Positions 1 to 9,366 are shown, counted from the first letter of the stretch. The stretch is 64,000 bases of DNA from Thioalkalivibrio sp. K90mix (GCF_000025545.1 NC_013889.1:62001-126000); one strand, 5' to 3'. Program-made: numbers and translations. Notes: generated by a model not told the origin, from the sequence alone.

Positions 1-1
1 G

Positions 2-775
2 CCGGGCTTCCCGTCCGCAGCGCGTTTCGTGGCCCAGGCCTTCGTCGGCGCCAACCTCGACAACTATGCCCTGCCGGGAATCTATCTGGCGGTGGTCATG
101 GGCCGCCATGCCGGGTTCCTGACCGCGGCCTCCGCCCTCGGGAAGAAATTCCCGGACGACGGGCCCCACCTGATCTACGTGCCCGAACGCGTATTCGAAG
201 TCGACCGCTTCCTGTCGGACGTCAAGGCGACCATGGACCGTTACGGGCGCTGCGTGATCGCGGTCAGCGAGGGGATCCATGACGCGGACGGTGAGCCGAT
301 CGCGACCAAGCTCGCCAAGGACGTGGAGAAGGATGCCCACGGTAATGTTCAGCTCTCGGGCACCGGCGCCCTGGCCGACATGCTCTGTGGCGAGATCCGG
401 GACAAGCTGGGGGTCAAGCGCGTACGCGGCGACACCTTCGGCTATCTGCAGCGTGCCTTTATTGGCTGTGTCTCGGACGTCGACCAGCGCGAGGCCCGGG
501 AAGTGGGCGAGAAGGCCGTGCAGTTTGCGATGTGGCAGGGCCGCGACGGCTCGGTCGCGATCAAGCGTACCGGCTTTTATTCGGTGGACTACGAGTACGT
601 GCCGCTGGAGGCCGTCGCTGGCAAGACCAAGGTCATGCCGGACGAGTTCATCGATGCCTCGGGCACCGACGTCACCGACGCCTTCCGGATGTATCTGCGT
701 CCGCTGCTGGGCTCGGGCATGCCGGATGCCTACCGCCTGCGTCAGAACAAGGTGACCAAGGTGCTCGGTCGCTAA
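2..775 (+). CDS. pfp: PPi-dependent phosphofructokinase, 5' end missing
   Basis: This is the C-terminal 257 residues of a PfkA-superfamily enzyme; the open frame runs off the window start. It begins with a PGF-x-SAA segment and contains VVMGRHAGFLTAASAL, the conserved MGRxAG block that binds fructose 6-phosphate. A second homologue at 32674-33939 aligns to it over this block. PPi-type PFKs interconvert fructose 6-phosphate and fructose 1,6-bisphosphate reversibly with PPi in the cytoplasm. In autotrophs they may also act on sedoheptulose phosphates (known for methanotroph enzymes; inferred here). The GGDD/GGDG phosphoryl-donor motif lies outside the window, so PPi rather than ATP use is inferred from overall similarity. 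The gene ends at a terminator and converges on adk. Confidence 0.85.
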   Translation, partial: PGFPSAARFVAQAFVGANLDNYALPGIYLAVVMGRHAGFLTAASALGKKFPDDGPHLIYVPERVFEVDRFLSDVKATMDRYGRCVIAVSEGIHDADGEPIATKLAKDVEKDAHGNVQLSGTGALADMLCGEIRDKLGVKRVRGDTFGYLQRAFIGCVSDVDQREAREVGEKAVQFAMWQGRDGSVAIKRTGFYSVDYEYVPLEAVAGKTKVMPDEFIDASGTDVTDAFRMYLRPLLGSGMPDAYRLRQNKVTKVLGR

Positions 776-845
776 TAGCAAGAAAGCCCCTGGTCCCGTG
801 TCCGGGCCCAGGGGCGGCAGGCGCGGGGCCGTGGCCCCAATCAAG

Positions 846-878
846 ACGACCCGCTCGGAATACCAGGCGGGTCGTTTT

Positions 879-880
<2 letters not shown>
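846..880 (+). terminator. Rho-independent terminator after the PFK gene
   Basis: A 9-bp perfect stem (ACGACCCGC at 846-854, GCGGGTCGT at 867-875) runs into a six-T tract that overlaps the adk stop codon. A second GC-rich hairpin (GCCCCTGG / CCAGGGGC, about 786-815) lies just upstream. Confidence 0.8.
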
Positions 881-1646
<766 letters not shown>

Positions 1647-1686
1647 TTATGTGACACCCGCCCCCTGCAAGGAGTCACCGACCGTT

Positions 1687-2853
1687 ATGCAAGCCGGCCC
1701 CCGCGAGATCACCACGCCGTTTCGGCCCATCCCCCTGGATATCCCGGAGGGCATGAAACCGAACGAGTTCTTCAACAGCACCGAGAACCTCGCCGACCTG
1801 GTGAACAACAACGGGCTGCTGGTCAATCCGGAAAACCTCCTGCTCTACCGCAAGGCGCTGGGGCACAGCAACGAGTTCGACTGCTCTATCATCTACAACA
1901 CCTCGCAGACCATCCTCGACCCGATGGGGCGCCCGGTGCGGCGCACCCAGGTGCCGGAGCCGGTGCGGCATGTCTGGAACCGGATGAACGGAGTGATCAT
2001 CGAGTACATGCTGGAGCAGTACCCGGACCCGGCCGAGGCCCTGGTGCTGGCGGGCGAGGCCAGCCTGGACGCGACCTGGCCGCTGACCGCGCCCGGGGTG
2101 CCCAGTATCCGCATGCTGCACAACCATTTCATCGTCTTTCCGATGGCGACGCTGGCTGAAGCGCCGCTGGCCGATCCCGGTAACCCCAACCTGACCGATG
2201 GCGGCCAGCACAGCCTGTTCCAGGCCTATATGCGCGATGTCTACCGGGCCTTCTTTACCCGCGCCCTGGACCTGCAGATCCTGCGGCCGGCGCCCGATCA
2301 CCAGGCCCGACTCGCGCTGACCGGCTACCCGCACGGCCTCCCGAGCTGGGAGATCCAGGGTGGGGTCGAGGCGTTGAAGGACATCCGCTTCTGGCGCGAA
2401 TACGACGCGGTCCTGCAGGGCTTTCTGGACTTCTACCGCACCTTCTTCTCGCAGGTCTCCACCCGCAATGCCCCGATGCCCGAGGGCGTGCACTTCCCCG
2501 ATGCGGTGGAGGAGGTCCTGCTGTTCAACAACGATTTCCTCAAGACCGCCAAGAAGGTGCGCGATCGCTGCTTCACCGACGCCAAGTACGCCCATGCGAT
2601 CCGTTGGCAGCCGGCCTTCAAGCAGCTGATTTACCGCAACGACGAGGGCCGCTTGATCGTCACGATCAGTCAGAATTCGATCGGCAACGCGATCACTGAG
2701 CTGCTGGGGGTGGTGGTCAACCGGGTGCCGGACGCGGAGGCCTACGAGCACGTCGAACCGGCCCTGGTCGAGAAGTTGCTGGAGGTGCGCCGCCGCCTGG
2801 TAGAGCTCGATCTGGGTGAGGGGATCACGACCGAGGCCTGGTCGGCGGTCTGA
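1687..2853 (+). CDS. Conserved-looking hypothetical protein, 388 aa
   Basis: I do not recognise this family. The ATG at 1687 is preceded by AAGGAG about 12 bases upstream. The frame is open to 1555, but that stretch has the composition of an untranslated leader. The product looks soluble: no signal peptide or membrane helix, and an acidic, aromatic-rich sequence. Notable segments are MLHNHFIVFP near residue 143, FWREYDAVLQGFLDFYRTFFSQ in the middle and SQNSIGNAITELLGVVVNRV near the C-terminus. It is transcribed divergently from adk with about 150 bases between them, and converges on soeC. The 1536-1686 gap holds a small inverted repeat (GGTTGT ... ACAACC, about 1614-1639) near the expected promoter. 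A metabolic role is possible but not shown. Confidence 0.8.
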   Translation: MQAGPREITTPFRPIPLDIPEGMKPNEFFNSTENLADLVNNNGLLVNPENLLLYRKALGHSNEFDCSIIYNTSQTILDPMGRPVRRTQVPEPVRHVWNRMNGVIIEYMLEQYPDPAEALVLAGEASLDATWPLTAPGVPSIRMLHNHFIVFPMATLAEAPLADPGNPNLTDGGQHSLFQAYMRDVYRAFFTRALDLQILRPAPDHQARLALTGYPHGLPSWEIQGGVEALKDIRFWREYDAVLQGFLDFYRTFFSQVSTRNAPMPEGVHFPDAVEEVLLFNNDFLKTAKKVRDRCFTDAKYAHAIRWQPAFKQLIYRNDEGRLIVTISQNSIGNAITELLGVVVNRVPDAEAYEHVEPALVEKLLEVRRRLVELDLGEGITTEAWSAV

Positions 2854-2924
2854 TCGGAGCGATTTGGGGCTGGGCCTCGAACCTGGATGGGCCGGGAGCG
2901 GTCAGGCCGCCCCCGGCTGTGTCC

Positions 2925-3908
2925 TCAGGCCACCGACTGGTAGTAGATGTTCTGCGGGTGGTTGGCCTGGGCGAAGAAGAACCAGCGCTCGGCGACCATG
3001 CCCAGATACTGGATCACGAACGCGGCGATCAGCAGGTTGACCGGGTCGATGCGGGCGACCAGCACGACCAGCAGCAGGATCGCCGGGACCACGAACGCAC
3101 CCAGCAGGAAGATCCACTTCATCCCGCGCAGGAACGCGGCCGACATGTGGTGGAAGAATTCCCGCGTATTGAATGACCCGCCCATGAAGCCCTGGGACTT
3201 CTGCTGGATCTTCGGGTGCTTCACCCCGATCGCGGTTTGCAGCGTGGACTTCGACTTGATACGGGAGTTGCGCACCAGCGATGCGCTGCGGGTACCCAGT
3301 CCCAGAAGCGTCAGGACGATCGCGACCGTCGCCAGGAAGGCGACCAGCGGGACACCGGCCCAGGCCGCATAGGCGGCCGCCAGGGTGAAGCCGTTGGCGG
3401 CCCCCAGCACGGTGTAGTTGACCACGGTCAGCGGGGAGTGCCATTCCTGCAGGAACTTGATGCAGGCGTAGATCATCGCGGTCGTTACATACAGCACGAT
3501 GGCCAGCAGCGCCCCGATGGCGCCAAGCACGACGGTCAGCAGGACGGGGACATCCCCGGCCAGCGTACCCAGGGCCGGGTTGAACCCGAACGCATGGGCC
3601 GCGCCGTACAGGAACACGACGCCCATGAACGCCGGGAGCACGATCACCTCGCGCGAGAGCCAAGAGGTGCGCCACTTGGTGGCGGTGCGCCAGGCGCGTT
3701 CCGGCCGCCCCAGGTGAAAGAATGAGGCGATCAGCCCAAGCACCAGGAAGGCCAGCGCGAGCGCGGAGCCCAGGGCCAGGAAGTCCGAACCCGGGGGCGG
3801 CAGCACGCCCAGCAGGCTCAGTGCCTCGGCACCGAACAGGCCGAGAAACAGGCCCTGGCCGGCGCCGATCAGGGTGGTGAGGAAAATGACCGAGAAGGCT
3901 GGATGCAT
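2925..3908 (-). CDS. soeC: Sulfite dehydrogenase membrane anchor (DmsC/NrfD type)
   Basis: 327 residues with about eight hydrophobic helices and the DmsC-family opening MHPAFSVIFLTTLIGAGQGL. It anchors the cytoplasm-facing SoeAB module in the inner membrane and should pass electrons to the quinone pool. The frame extends upstream into soeB, but the ATG at 3908 matches the family N-terminus. It lies 17 bases after the soeB stop and is the third gene of soeA-soeB-soeC. Family knowledge: DmsC-type anchors also serve DMSO and polysulfide reductases. The sulfite-oxidising assignment rests on the SoeA/SoeB type and on sat and apr genes nearby. Confidence 0.88.
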   Translation of the reverse strand: MHPAFSVIFLTTLIGAGQGLFLGLFGAEALSLLGVLPPPGSDFLALGSALALAFLVLGLIASFFHLGRPERAWRTATKWRTSWLSREVIVLPAFMGVVFLYGAAHAFGFNPALGTLAGDVPVLLTVVLGAIGALLAIVLYVTTAMIYACIKFLQEWHSPLTVVNYTVLGAANGFTLAAAYAAWAGVPLVAFLATVAIVLTLLGLGTRSASLVRNSRIKSKSTLQTAIGVKHPKIQQKSQGFMGGSFNTREFFHHMSAAFLRGMKWIFLLGAFVVPAILLLVVLVARIDPVNLLIAAFVIQYLGMVAERWFFFAQANHPQNIYYQSVA

Positions 3909-3925
3909 AGTGTCTTCGTCCCTGT

Positions 3926-4657
3926 TTACCAGCTGGTGACGTCGTCGAGCGAGGGTTCGTCCTGCCCGGGCTTCGGCAACTGACTGTCGATCTTCAGCGG
4001 GTTGTCCGCGCGTTCGACCTCGTCTTCGCGGATGGTGAGCTGGGTCTTGCGCCGCGGCAGGTAGTGGTTGGCCGGCTTGGACCCCCATTCCGGCATCAGC
4101 TGGTAACCACCGGCCTCGCGGATGGCCTTCGAGACGACCGACTCGGGGTCATGGATATCGCCGTAGAGCCGCGCATTGGTCGGGCAGGCCCGCACGCAGG
4201 CCGGCTTGCGATCCCATTCCGGCAGCTCCTCGTTGTAGATGCGGTCCACGCACAGGGTGCACTTGGTCATCACCTTGCGTTCGGCATCCACCTCGCGCAC
4301 GCCATAGGGGCAGGCCCAGGAGCAGTACTTGCAGCCGATGCACTTGTCGTAGTCGACCAGCACGATGCCGTCCGACTCGCGCTTGTAGGACGCCCCGGTC
4401 GGGCAGACCGGCACGCAGGGCGGCTCTTCGCAGTGCAGGCAGGACTTGGGAAAGTGCACCGTCTCGGTGTTCGGGTATTCACCCACCTCGAAACTCTGCA
4501 CCCGGTTGAAGAAGGTGCCGGTGGGGTCCGCGTCGTAGGGGTTCTGGTCGACCAGTGGGCCGGCATCGCCGGAGGTGTTCCATTCCTTGCAACTGGTCAC
4601 GCAGGCGTGGCAACCCACGCAGACGTTGAGATCGATGACGAGGGCGAGTTGGGTCAT
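3926..4657 (-). CDS. soeB: Sulfite dehydrogenase iron-sulfur subunit
   Basis: 243 residues of the DmsB/PsrB four-cluster ferredoxin type. It has CVGCHACVTSC at residues 13-23, CLHCEEPPCVPVCPTGA near 72, CIGCKYCSWACPYG near 104, and CTLC plus CVRACPTNA further on, enough for four [4Fe-4S] clusters. There is no signal peptide, which fits a cytoplasmic SoeAB. It relays electrons from the molybdopterin subunit to SoeC. The start at 4657 has a strong AGGAGG seven bases upstream. The gene is separated from soeA by a MITE copy (4672-4952), so its ribosome-binding site lies just outside the element. Confidence 0.92.
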   Translation of the reverse strand: MTQLALVIDLNVCVGCHACVTSCKEWNTSGDAGPLVDQNPYDADPTGTFFNRVQSFEVGEYPNTETVHFPKSCLHCEEPPCVPVCPTGASYKRESDGIVLVDYDKCIGCKYCSWACPYGVREVDAERKVMTKCTLCVDRIYNEELPEWDRKPACVRACPTNARLYGDIHDPESVVSKAIREAGGYQLMPEWGSKPANHYLPRRKTQLTIREDEVERADNPLKIDSQLPKPGQDEPSLDDVTSW

Positions 4658-4671
4658 TTCTTGCCTCCTGG

Positions 4672-4952
4672 GGGAACGCTGCACAATGTGCGCACTCGCG
4701 CTCGAGTCGCTTTTGCGTGCGAACAAGGCGCGGCGACTGCCGTGCAGTCACTCTGCACAAGGGAGCCGCAACGCCGTGCGCATGCAAAAGCGGCCGAGCC
4801 CCTGCTTTTCAATGGTTTGTGGGGTTGGCGCCCCAGGTTCCCCGATCCAGCGTTGCGGCTCTTGCCGGTAGAACCACTACCGGCTGCGCACCGCGCCTTG
4901 TCTCGGAAAACCTGGGGTGCCAACGCGAGTGTGTACATTGTTCAGCGTTTCC
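4672..4952 (+). mobile_element. MITE copy 1, between soeA and soeB
   Basis: 281-bp element with terminal inverted repeats GGGGAACGCTGCACAATG and CATTGTTCAGCGTTTCC, like the ends of the IS5-family IS at 22628-23827. Flanks are CTGG (4668-4671) and CCAG (4953-4956), each one base from CTAG. Inside are several exact inverted repeats: ACAAGGCGCGG (4723-4733) with CCGCGCCTTGT (4891-4901); GAGCCGCAACG (4763-4773) with CGTTGCGGCTC (4851-4861); GTTGGCGCCCCAGGTT (4824-4839) with 4909-4924 (one G-U); and hairpin GTGCAG/CTGCAC (4742-4758). A GCCGGTAG-AACCA-CTACCGGC hairpin lies at 4864-4884. It has no coding capacity I can support. Strand is arbitrary: copy 3 has this orientation, copy 2 the opposite. 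Confidence 0.9.
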
Positions 4953-7803
4953 CCAGGCCCGCAAAGAAGTTCAAAACACGTGCCCGTGTGGACTGGCCGG
5001 GGTACGGTTTGAGCGGCTTGAACTGGGGAGAGGTCTCCTGCGGCTCCCCTTCTTCGGCCTTGTAGATTCGTACGCGGACGTCATACCAGGCCGCCTGACC
5101 AGTCACCGGATCGGAGTTCGAGATCGGGCCGCTCTGCCCCGGCAGCTCCTCGGAGATCAGGTGGTTCAGCAGAAAGCCCTTGCGTGACTCGTTGGCGCCC
5201 GGGGTCAGGTTCCAGGCCCCCGCGGCCTTGCCGATCGCATTCCAGGTCCAGACGGTGCCGGGCTCGACAGCCTCCGAGTACTTGGCCATGCAGCGCACCC
5301 GGCCCCAGGGGCTTTCCGCCCAGATCCAGTCCTCGTCTTCGATGCCGGCGGCCCGCGCGGTGCGCGCGTTCACGTACAGCAGGTTGTGGGCGTGGATCTG
5401 GCGCAGCCAGGCGTTCTGGGAGTCCCAGGAGTGGTACATCGCCATCGGCCGCTGGGTGACGGCCGCCAGCGGGTAGGTGTGCTTGTCCGTGGACTGGTGT
5501 TCCAGCGGGTCATAGTAGAAGGGCAGCGGGTCGAAGAAGGTCTCGACGCGCTTGGCCAGGTGCGCCGGCGCCTTGCGCGTGGGCCCCTTGCCCTGGGCGG
5601 CGGCGCGGAACTTCATCAGCACCTCGGAGTAGAGGTGGATCAGCACGGGCTCGCCATAGCGCGTGATGCGGTTGCGCTGCGACCACTCCAGATAGCCCTT
5701 GTTCCAGTTACGCATGTACTGGTAGCTGCGCGGCAGTTCGTACTGGAAGACGCAGTTGTTCTTCGCGTACATCTCCCACTGGTTGGGGTTGGGTTCGCCA
5801 CGCAGGGACTTTTCGCCGCCCTTGCCGCGCCAGCCGGCCAGGAAACCGATGCCGGAGCCCGGCTCGGTCTCGTAGTTGACCACGAAGTCCGGGTAGTCGC
5901 GGAACTTGCGATCGCCCTTCTCGTTCACGAAGGCCGGTAGCTTCAGGCGCGACCCGAGCTCGATCAGTACATCCTGGAAGGGCTTGCACTCGCCCTTGGG
6001 CGGCACCACCGGGATGCGCACCGAGTCCACCGGGCCGGTGAACTCGGAGATCGGGCGATCCAGCATCGACATTACGTCGTGGCGTTCCAGATAGGTGGTA
6101 TCCGGCAGCACCAGGTCGGCAAACGCGGTCATCTCGGACTGGAAGGCATCCGCCACGACCAGGAACGGGATCTTGTATTCCCCGTTGTCGTCCTTGTCGT
6201 TCAACATCTTGCGGACCTCTTCCGTGTTCATGGTCGAGTTCCACGCCATGTTGGCCATGAAGATCAGCAGGGTGTCGATCGGGTAGGGGTCGCCGCGCCA
6301 GGCATTGGTGATCGCGTTGTGCATCATGCCGTGCACGGCCAGCGGGTACTCCCAGGAGAAGGCCTTGTCGAGTCGCACCGGCTCGCCCTTGTCGTCCACG
6401 AACAGGTCGTCCGGGCTGGCCGGCCAGCCGAGCACCATGCCGTCCAGCGGCTTGCCGGGCTGAACGCCCTCCGGCCCCTTCGGCGTGCGGGCGCAAGGCG
6501 GGATCGGACGCGGGAACGGGGCCTTGTGGCGGAAGCCACCGGGGCGATCGATCGTGCCCAGCAGCGACATCAGGATCGACAGCGAACGGATGGTGTGGAA
6601 GCCGTTCGAGTGTGCGGCCAGCCCGCGCATCGCATGGAAGGAGACCGGGTTGCCGGTCACCGACTCGTGCTCCACACCCCAGGAATCGGTCCAGGCGATC
6701 GGCAGCTCGATGCGCTGATCGCGCGCGGTCACGCCCATCTCGTGGGCCAGGCGGCGGATATCCTTGGCCGCTATGCCGGTGACGCGCTCGGCCCATTCCG
6801 GGGTGTACTCCGCGACCCGGTCCTGCAGCAGCTGGAACGAGGGCTTCGCCCGTGTCCCGTCGTCGAGTGTGAATTCTCCGAGCAGGTAAGGGTCGGCGCC
6901 CGGGGTGTGGGTGGCGACCGGGCGCCCGGTCTTGCGATCCCACCAGAGCTGGTTCTGCGCGTCGTAGCAGCCTTCTTCCGGCGGATCCTCGGTGCGCAGG
7001 AACATGCCGAACTCGTCCTGGTCCTCGTCCATGTTCACCAGCTGGCCGGCATTGCTGTAGCGGACCAGGAAGTCGCGGTCGTACAGGCCCTTGTTGATGA
7101 TCTCGTGGATCAGGGCCAGCAGCAGGGCGCCATCGGTCCCCGGACGGATCGGGACCCATTCGTCGGCGATCGCGGAGTAGCCGGTGCGCACCGGATTGAT
7201 GGAGATAAAGCGCCCGCCCTGGCGCTTGAACTTGGAGATCGCCACCTTCAGCGGGTTGGAGTGGTGGTCCTCCGCGGTGCCGATCATCACGAACAGCTTC
7301 GAGCGTTCCAGGTCGGGACCACCGAACTCCCAGAACGAGCCGCCGATCGTGTAGATCATGCCGGCGGCCATGTTCACCGAGCAGAAACCGCCGTGCGCGG
7401 CGTAGTTGGGGGTGCCGAACTGCTTGGCGAACAGCCCGGTCAGGGCCTGCATCTGGTCACGCCCGGTGAACAGCGCGAAGCGCTTCGGGTCGGTCTCGCG
7501 GATGTGCCCGAGGCGCTCGGCGAGGATCTCGAAGGTCTCCTCCCAGGAGATCGGCTCGAACTCGCCGTCGCCCCGCTCGGCGCCGGGCTTGCGCCGCAGG
7601 GGCTGGGTCAGCCGCGCCGGGGAGTGCTGTTTCATGATCCCGGAGGCGCCCTTGGCGCAGATCACGCCCTCGTTGATCGGGTGCTCGGGGTTGCCGTCGA
7701 TGTACCGTACCTCCCCGTCGCGCAGGTGCACCCGGATGCCGCAGCGGCAGGCGCACATGTAACAGGTGGTGTTCTTGATTTCGTGCGACGGGGTCTGTGC
7801 CAT
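4942..7803 (-). CDS. soeA: Sulfite dehydrogenase molybdopterin subunit
   Basis: 953 residues of the DMSO-reductase superfamily (PsrA/PhsA/SoeA branch). The N-terminus carries the [4Fe-4S] motif CYMCACRC (residues 15-22) with its fourth cysteine in VICAKG. It is followed by Mo-bis-MGD oxidoreductase domains and a C-terminal molydopterin-dinucleotide-binding domain. There is no twin-arginine signal, which fits a cytoplasmic sulfite oxidase rather than a periplasmic reductase. It should oxidise sulfite to sulfate and pass electrons through SoeB and SoeC to quinone. The last two residues and the stop codon are read from the terminal repeat of the MITE at 4672-4952. It is the first gene of soeABC and divergent from the phosphoesterase at 8029. 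Confidence 0.92.
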   Translation of the reverse strand: MAQTPSHEIKNTTCYMCACRCGIRVHLRDGEVRYIDGNPEHPINEGVICAKGASGIMKQHSPARLTQPLRRKPGAERGDGEFEPISWEETFEILAERLGHIRETDPKRFALFTGRDQMQALTGLFAKQFGTPNYAAHGGFCSVNMAAGMIYTIGGSFWEFGGPDLERSKLFVMIGTAEDHHSNPLKVAISKFKRQGGRFISINPVRTGYSAIADEWVPIRPGTDGALLLALIHEIINKGLYDRDFLVRYSNAGQLVNMDEDQDEFGMFLRTEDPPEEGCYDAQNQLWWDRKTGRPVATHTPGADPYLLGEFTLDDGTRAKPSFQLLQDRVAEYTPEWAERVTGIAAKDIRRLAHEMGVTARDQRIELPIAWTDSWGVEHESVTGNPVSFHAMRGLAAHSNGFHTIRSLSILMSLLGTIDRPGGFRHKAPFPRPIPPCARTPKGPEGVQPGKPLDGMVLGWPASPDDLFVDDKGEPVRLDKAFSWEYPLAVHGMMHNAITNAWRGDPYPIDTLLIFMANMAWNSTMNTEEVRKMLNDKDDNGEYKIPFLVVADAFQSEMTAFADLVLPDTTYLERHDVMSMLDRPISEFTGPVDSVRIPVVPPKGECKPFQDVLIELGSRLKLPAFVNEKGDRKFRDYPDFVVNYETEPGSGIGFLAGWRGKGGEKSLRGEPNPNQWEMYAKNNCVFQYELPRSYQYMRNWNKGYLEWSQRNRITRYGEPVLIHLYSEVLMKFRAAAQGKGPTRKAPAHLAKRVETFFDPLPFYYDPLEHQSTDKHTYPLAAVTQRPMAMYHSWDSQNAWLRQIHAHNLLYVNARTARAAGIEDEDWIWAESPWGRVRCMAKYSEAVEPGTVWTWNAIGKAAGAWNLTPGANESRKGFLLNHLISEELPGQSGPISNSDPVTGQAAWYDVRVRIYKAEEGEPQETSPQFKPLKPYPGQSTRARVLNFFAGLGKR

Positions 7804-8028
7804 AAATCGTCAACGCCTTGTAAGTTAGACAATCGCGATATACTGCAATACCCCTTACTTCGGTCGGGGTTACCCCCACTATGCAGTTCCGGGGTGCCCA
7901 CCACAAGGGAGTCAAAGATGGATTCTGCGTGCTCGTTCGGATGCCTCGAATTGGGCCCGGGGGCAGGGCGGGGCGCGGCAGTGTTATCGTCCCGGCACTG
8001 GAATTTGGCAACAGAGGCCTGCGAACCC

Positions 8029-8565
8029 ATGAAGGTATGCATTGTTTCCGACAGCCATGACCGCGGCCCGATGCTGGCCCGCGCGATCGAGGCCGGTATT
8101 GTCGAGGGCGCCGAGGCGGTCATCCACTGTGGCGACGTGATCGGCGGCAATACGCTGCGGGCCTCGCTGAAGCTGGGTGTGCCGATACACGCGGTGCATG
8201 GCAACAACCTGGGGGACCCGGTCGCGATCTCGCGCATCGCCCATCAGTCCAACGGCCTGCTGCACTACTACGGGCTGGATGCCACGATCACCCTGGGGGG
8301 GCGCCGCATCTTCGTCACGCACTACCCCCATTACGCCCATGCGATGGCATGCACGGGTGACTACGACCTGGTCTGCTGCGGCCACAGCCACGAGACCGAG
8401 ATCCGTCAGCAGCCGCATGTGCAGGATGGCTCCACTTGGGTCGTGAATCCCGGCACGGTCGCGGGTCTCGGCGCGCCCGAGGCGACCTGGGCGCTGGGGG
8501 ATCTCGACCGCATGTCGTTCGAGATCCGGCCAACGCCGGAAGAGGCAGCAGCCGGAATCGAGTGA
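8029..8565 (+). CDS. YfcE/MJ0936-type metallophosphoesterase
   Basis: 178 residues of the calcineurin-like phosphoesterase fold. Metal-ligand motifs are visible in order: SDSHD at residues 7-11, HCGDVIGG near 36, HGNNLGD (a variant of the usual GNxD/E), THYPHYAHAM and CCGHSHETEI. Known relatives are divalent-metal phosphodiesterases of unclear cellular substrate. The start is uncertain. The ATG at 8029 begins the domain directly, whereas an in-frame ATG at 7918 has a better ribosome-binding site (AAGGGAG) but would add 37 non-domain residues. It is divergent from soeA, with the CBS-domain gene downstream on the same strand. Confidence 0.85.
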   Translation: MKVCIVSDSHDRGPMLARAIEAGIVEGAEAVIHCGDVIGGNTLRASLKLGVPIHAVHGNNLGDPVAISRIAHQSNGLLHYYGLDATITLGGRRIFVTHYPHYAHAMACTGDYDLVCCGHSHETEIRQQPHVQDGSTWVVNPGTVAGLGAPEATWALGDLDRMSFEIRPTPEEAAAGIE

Positions 8566-8691
8566 CCCATCGGGGTTCCCTGGCGCCTCCCCGGCGCTGC
8601 GCCGCCCCGCGGTTTCGTCAGACGGGACCCGCTTGTCAGCGCGCCCATCTCAGGGCATCGTCTAGGTTCCCACCCTGGATGGAGAAATGCG

Positions 8692-9297
8692 ATGACCGCA
8701 GAATTCCCGCACAAGCCCCTGCCATCGAGCAAGGCAGCTCCCGGAACCGGGCTTCAGCAGGTAACCGACGAGGAACCGCGGGTTACGCTGGCCTCCTCCG
8801 CGTTGTGTGTGCTGACCGACTTCCGCCGAGTGCCGGTGGCCACAATTGGTCCCGACGCGACCCTCGGTCAGGCGACGGAGCAGATGATTGCCAGGGGTGT
8901 GCGGTTGCTGATCGTGGTCGACGACGCGCGGCAGGTGCGCGGGTTGATTACGGCTCGCGATACGCAGGGGGAGCGCCCGATCCAGATGGTGAATGAGCGT
9001 GGTCTGCGGCATGAGGACCTCCGGGTCCGTGACCTGATGGCGCCCCTGGATGATGTGGATCTTCTGGACATGCAACGGGTGATGCAGGCGGACGTTGGCG
9101 ACATCATCGCAACCCTGAAGGACTGGGGGCGTCAGCATGCGCTCGTGGGCCAGACGGATCCGGCGACCGGCGAGACCCGCATCCGGGGCATGTTCTCGGC
9201 CACGCAGATTGGCCGCCAACTGGGCGTGTCGGTGCAGACCTTTGATGTCGCGCGGACCTTCGCCGAGATCCAGGCGGCATTGTCGAAGACCTACTGA
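8692..9297 (+). CDS. CBS-domain protein
   Basis: 201 residues. After a polar leader, two CBS-like repeats follow: a first around TDFRRVPVATIGPDATLGQA (about residues 43-95) ending in VRGLITARDT, and a second around ALKDWGRQHALV to RGMFSATQIGRQLG. CBS pairs generally bind adenosine nucleotides (AMP, ATP, S-adenosylmethionine) and act as regulatory modules. No catalytic domain is attached. The start has GGAG eight bases upstream. The gene converges on sat across a shared terminator. A sensing role linked to sulfate activation and the adenylate state is an inference from position only. Confidence 0.85.
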   Translation: MTAEFPHKPLPSSKAAPGTGLQQVTDEEPRVTLASSALCVLTDFRRVPVATIGPDATLGQATEQMIARGVRLLIVVDDARQVRGLITARDTQGERPIQMVNERGLRHEDLRVRDLMAPLDDVDLLDMQRVMQADVGDIIATLKDWGRQHALVGQTDPATGETRIRGMFSATQIGRQLGVSVQTFDVARTFAEIQAALSKTY

Positions 9298-9303
9298 GAA
9301 CGC

Positions 9304-9337
9304 AAAAAGGTGGCGGGATCTCCCGCCACCTTTTCTG
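9304..9337. terminator. Bidirectional terminator between the CBS gene and sat
   Basis: AAAAGGTGGCGGGA (9305-9318) pairs with TCCCGCCACCTTTT (9321-9334) as a perfect long stem with A and T tracts on both sides, so it can end transcription of both convergent genes. Confidence 0.85.
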
Positions 9338-9366
9338 TTTCCGGGCTTTGACGCAGTCGAGCCCGG

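Noticed and set aside
6079-8028. A long plus-strand open frame opposite soeA, continuous with the phosphoesterase gene.
   Set aside because: It is the GC-rich antisense shadow of soeA; only the part from 8029 (or 7918) has a family match.
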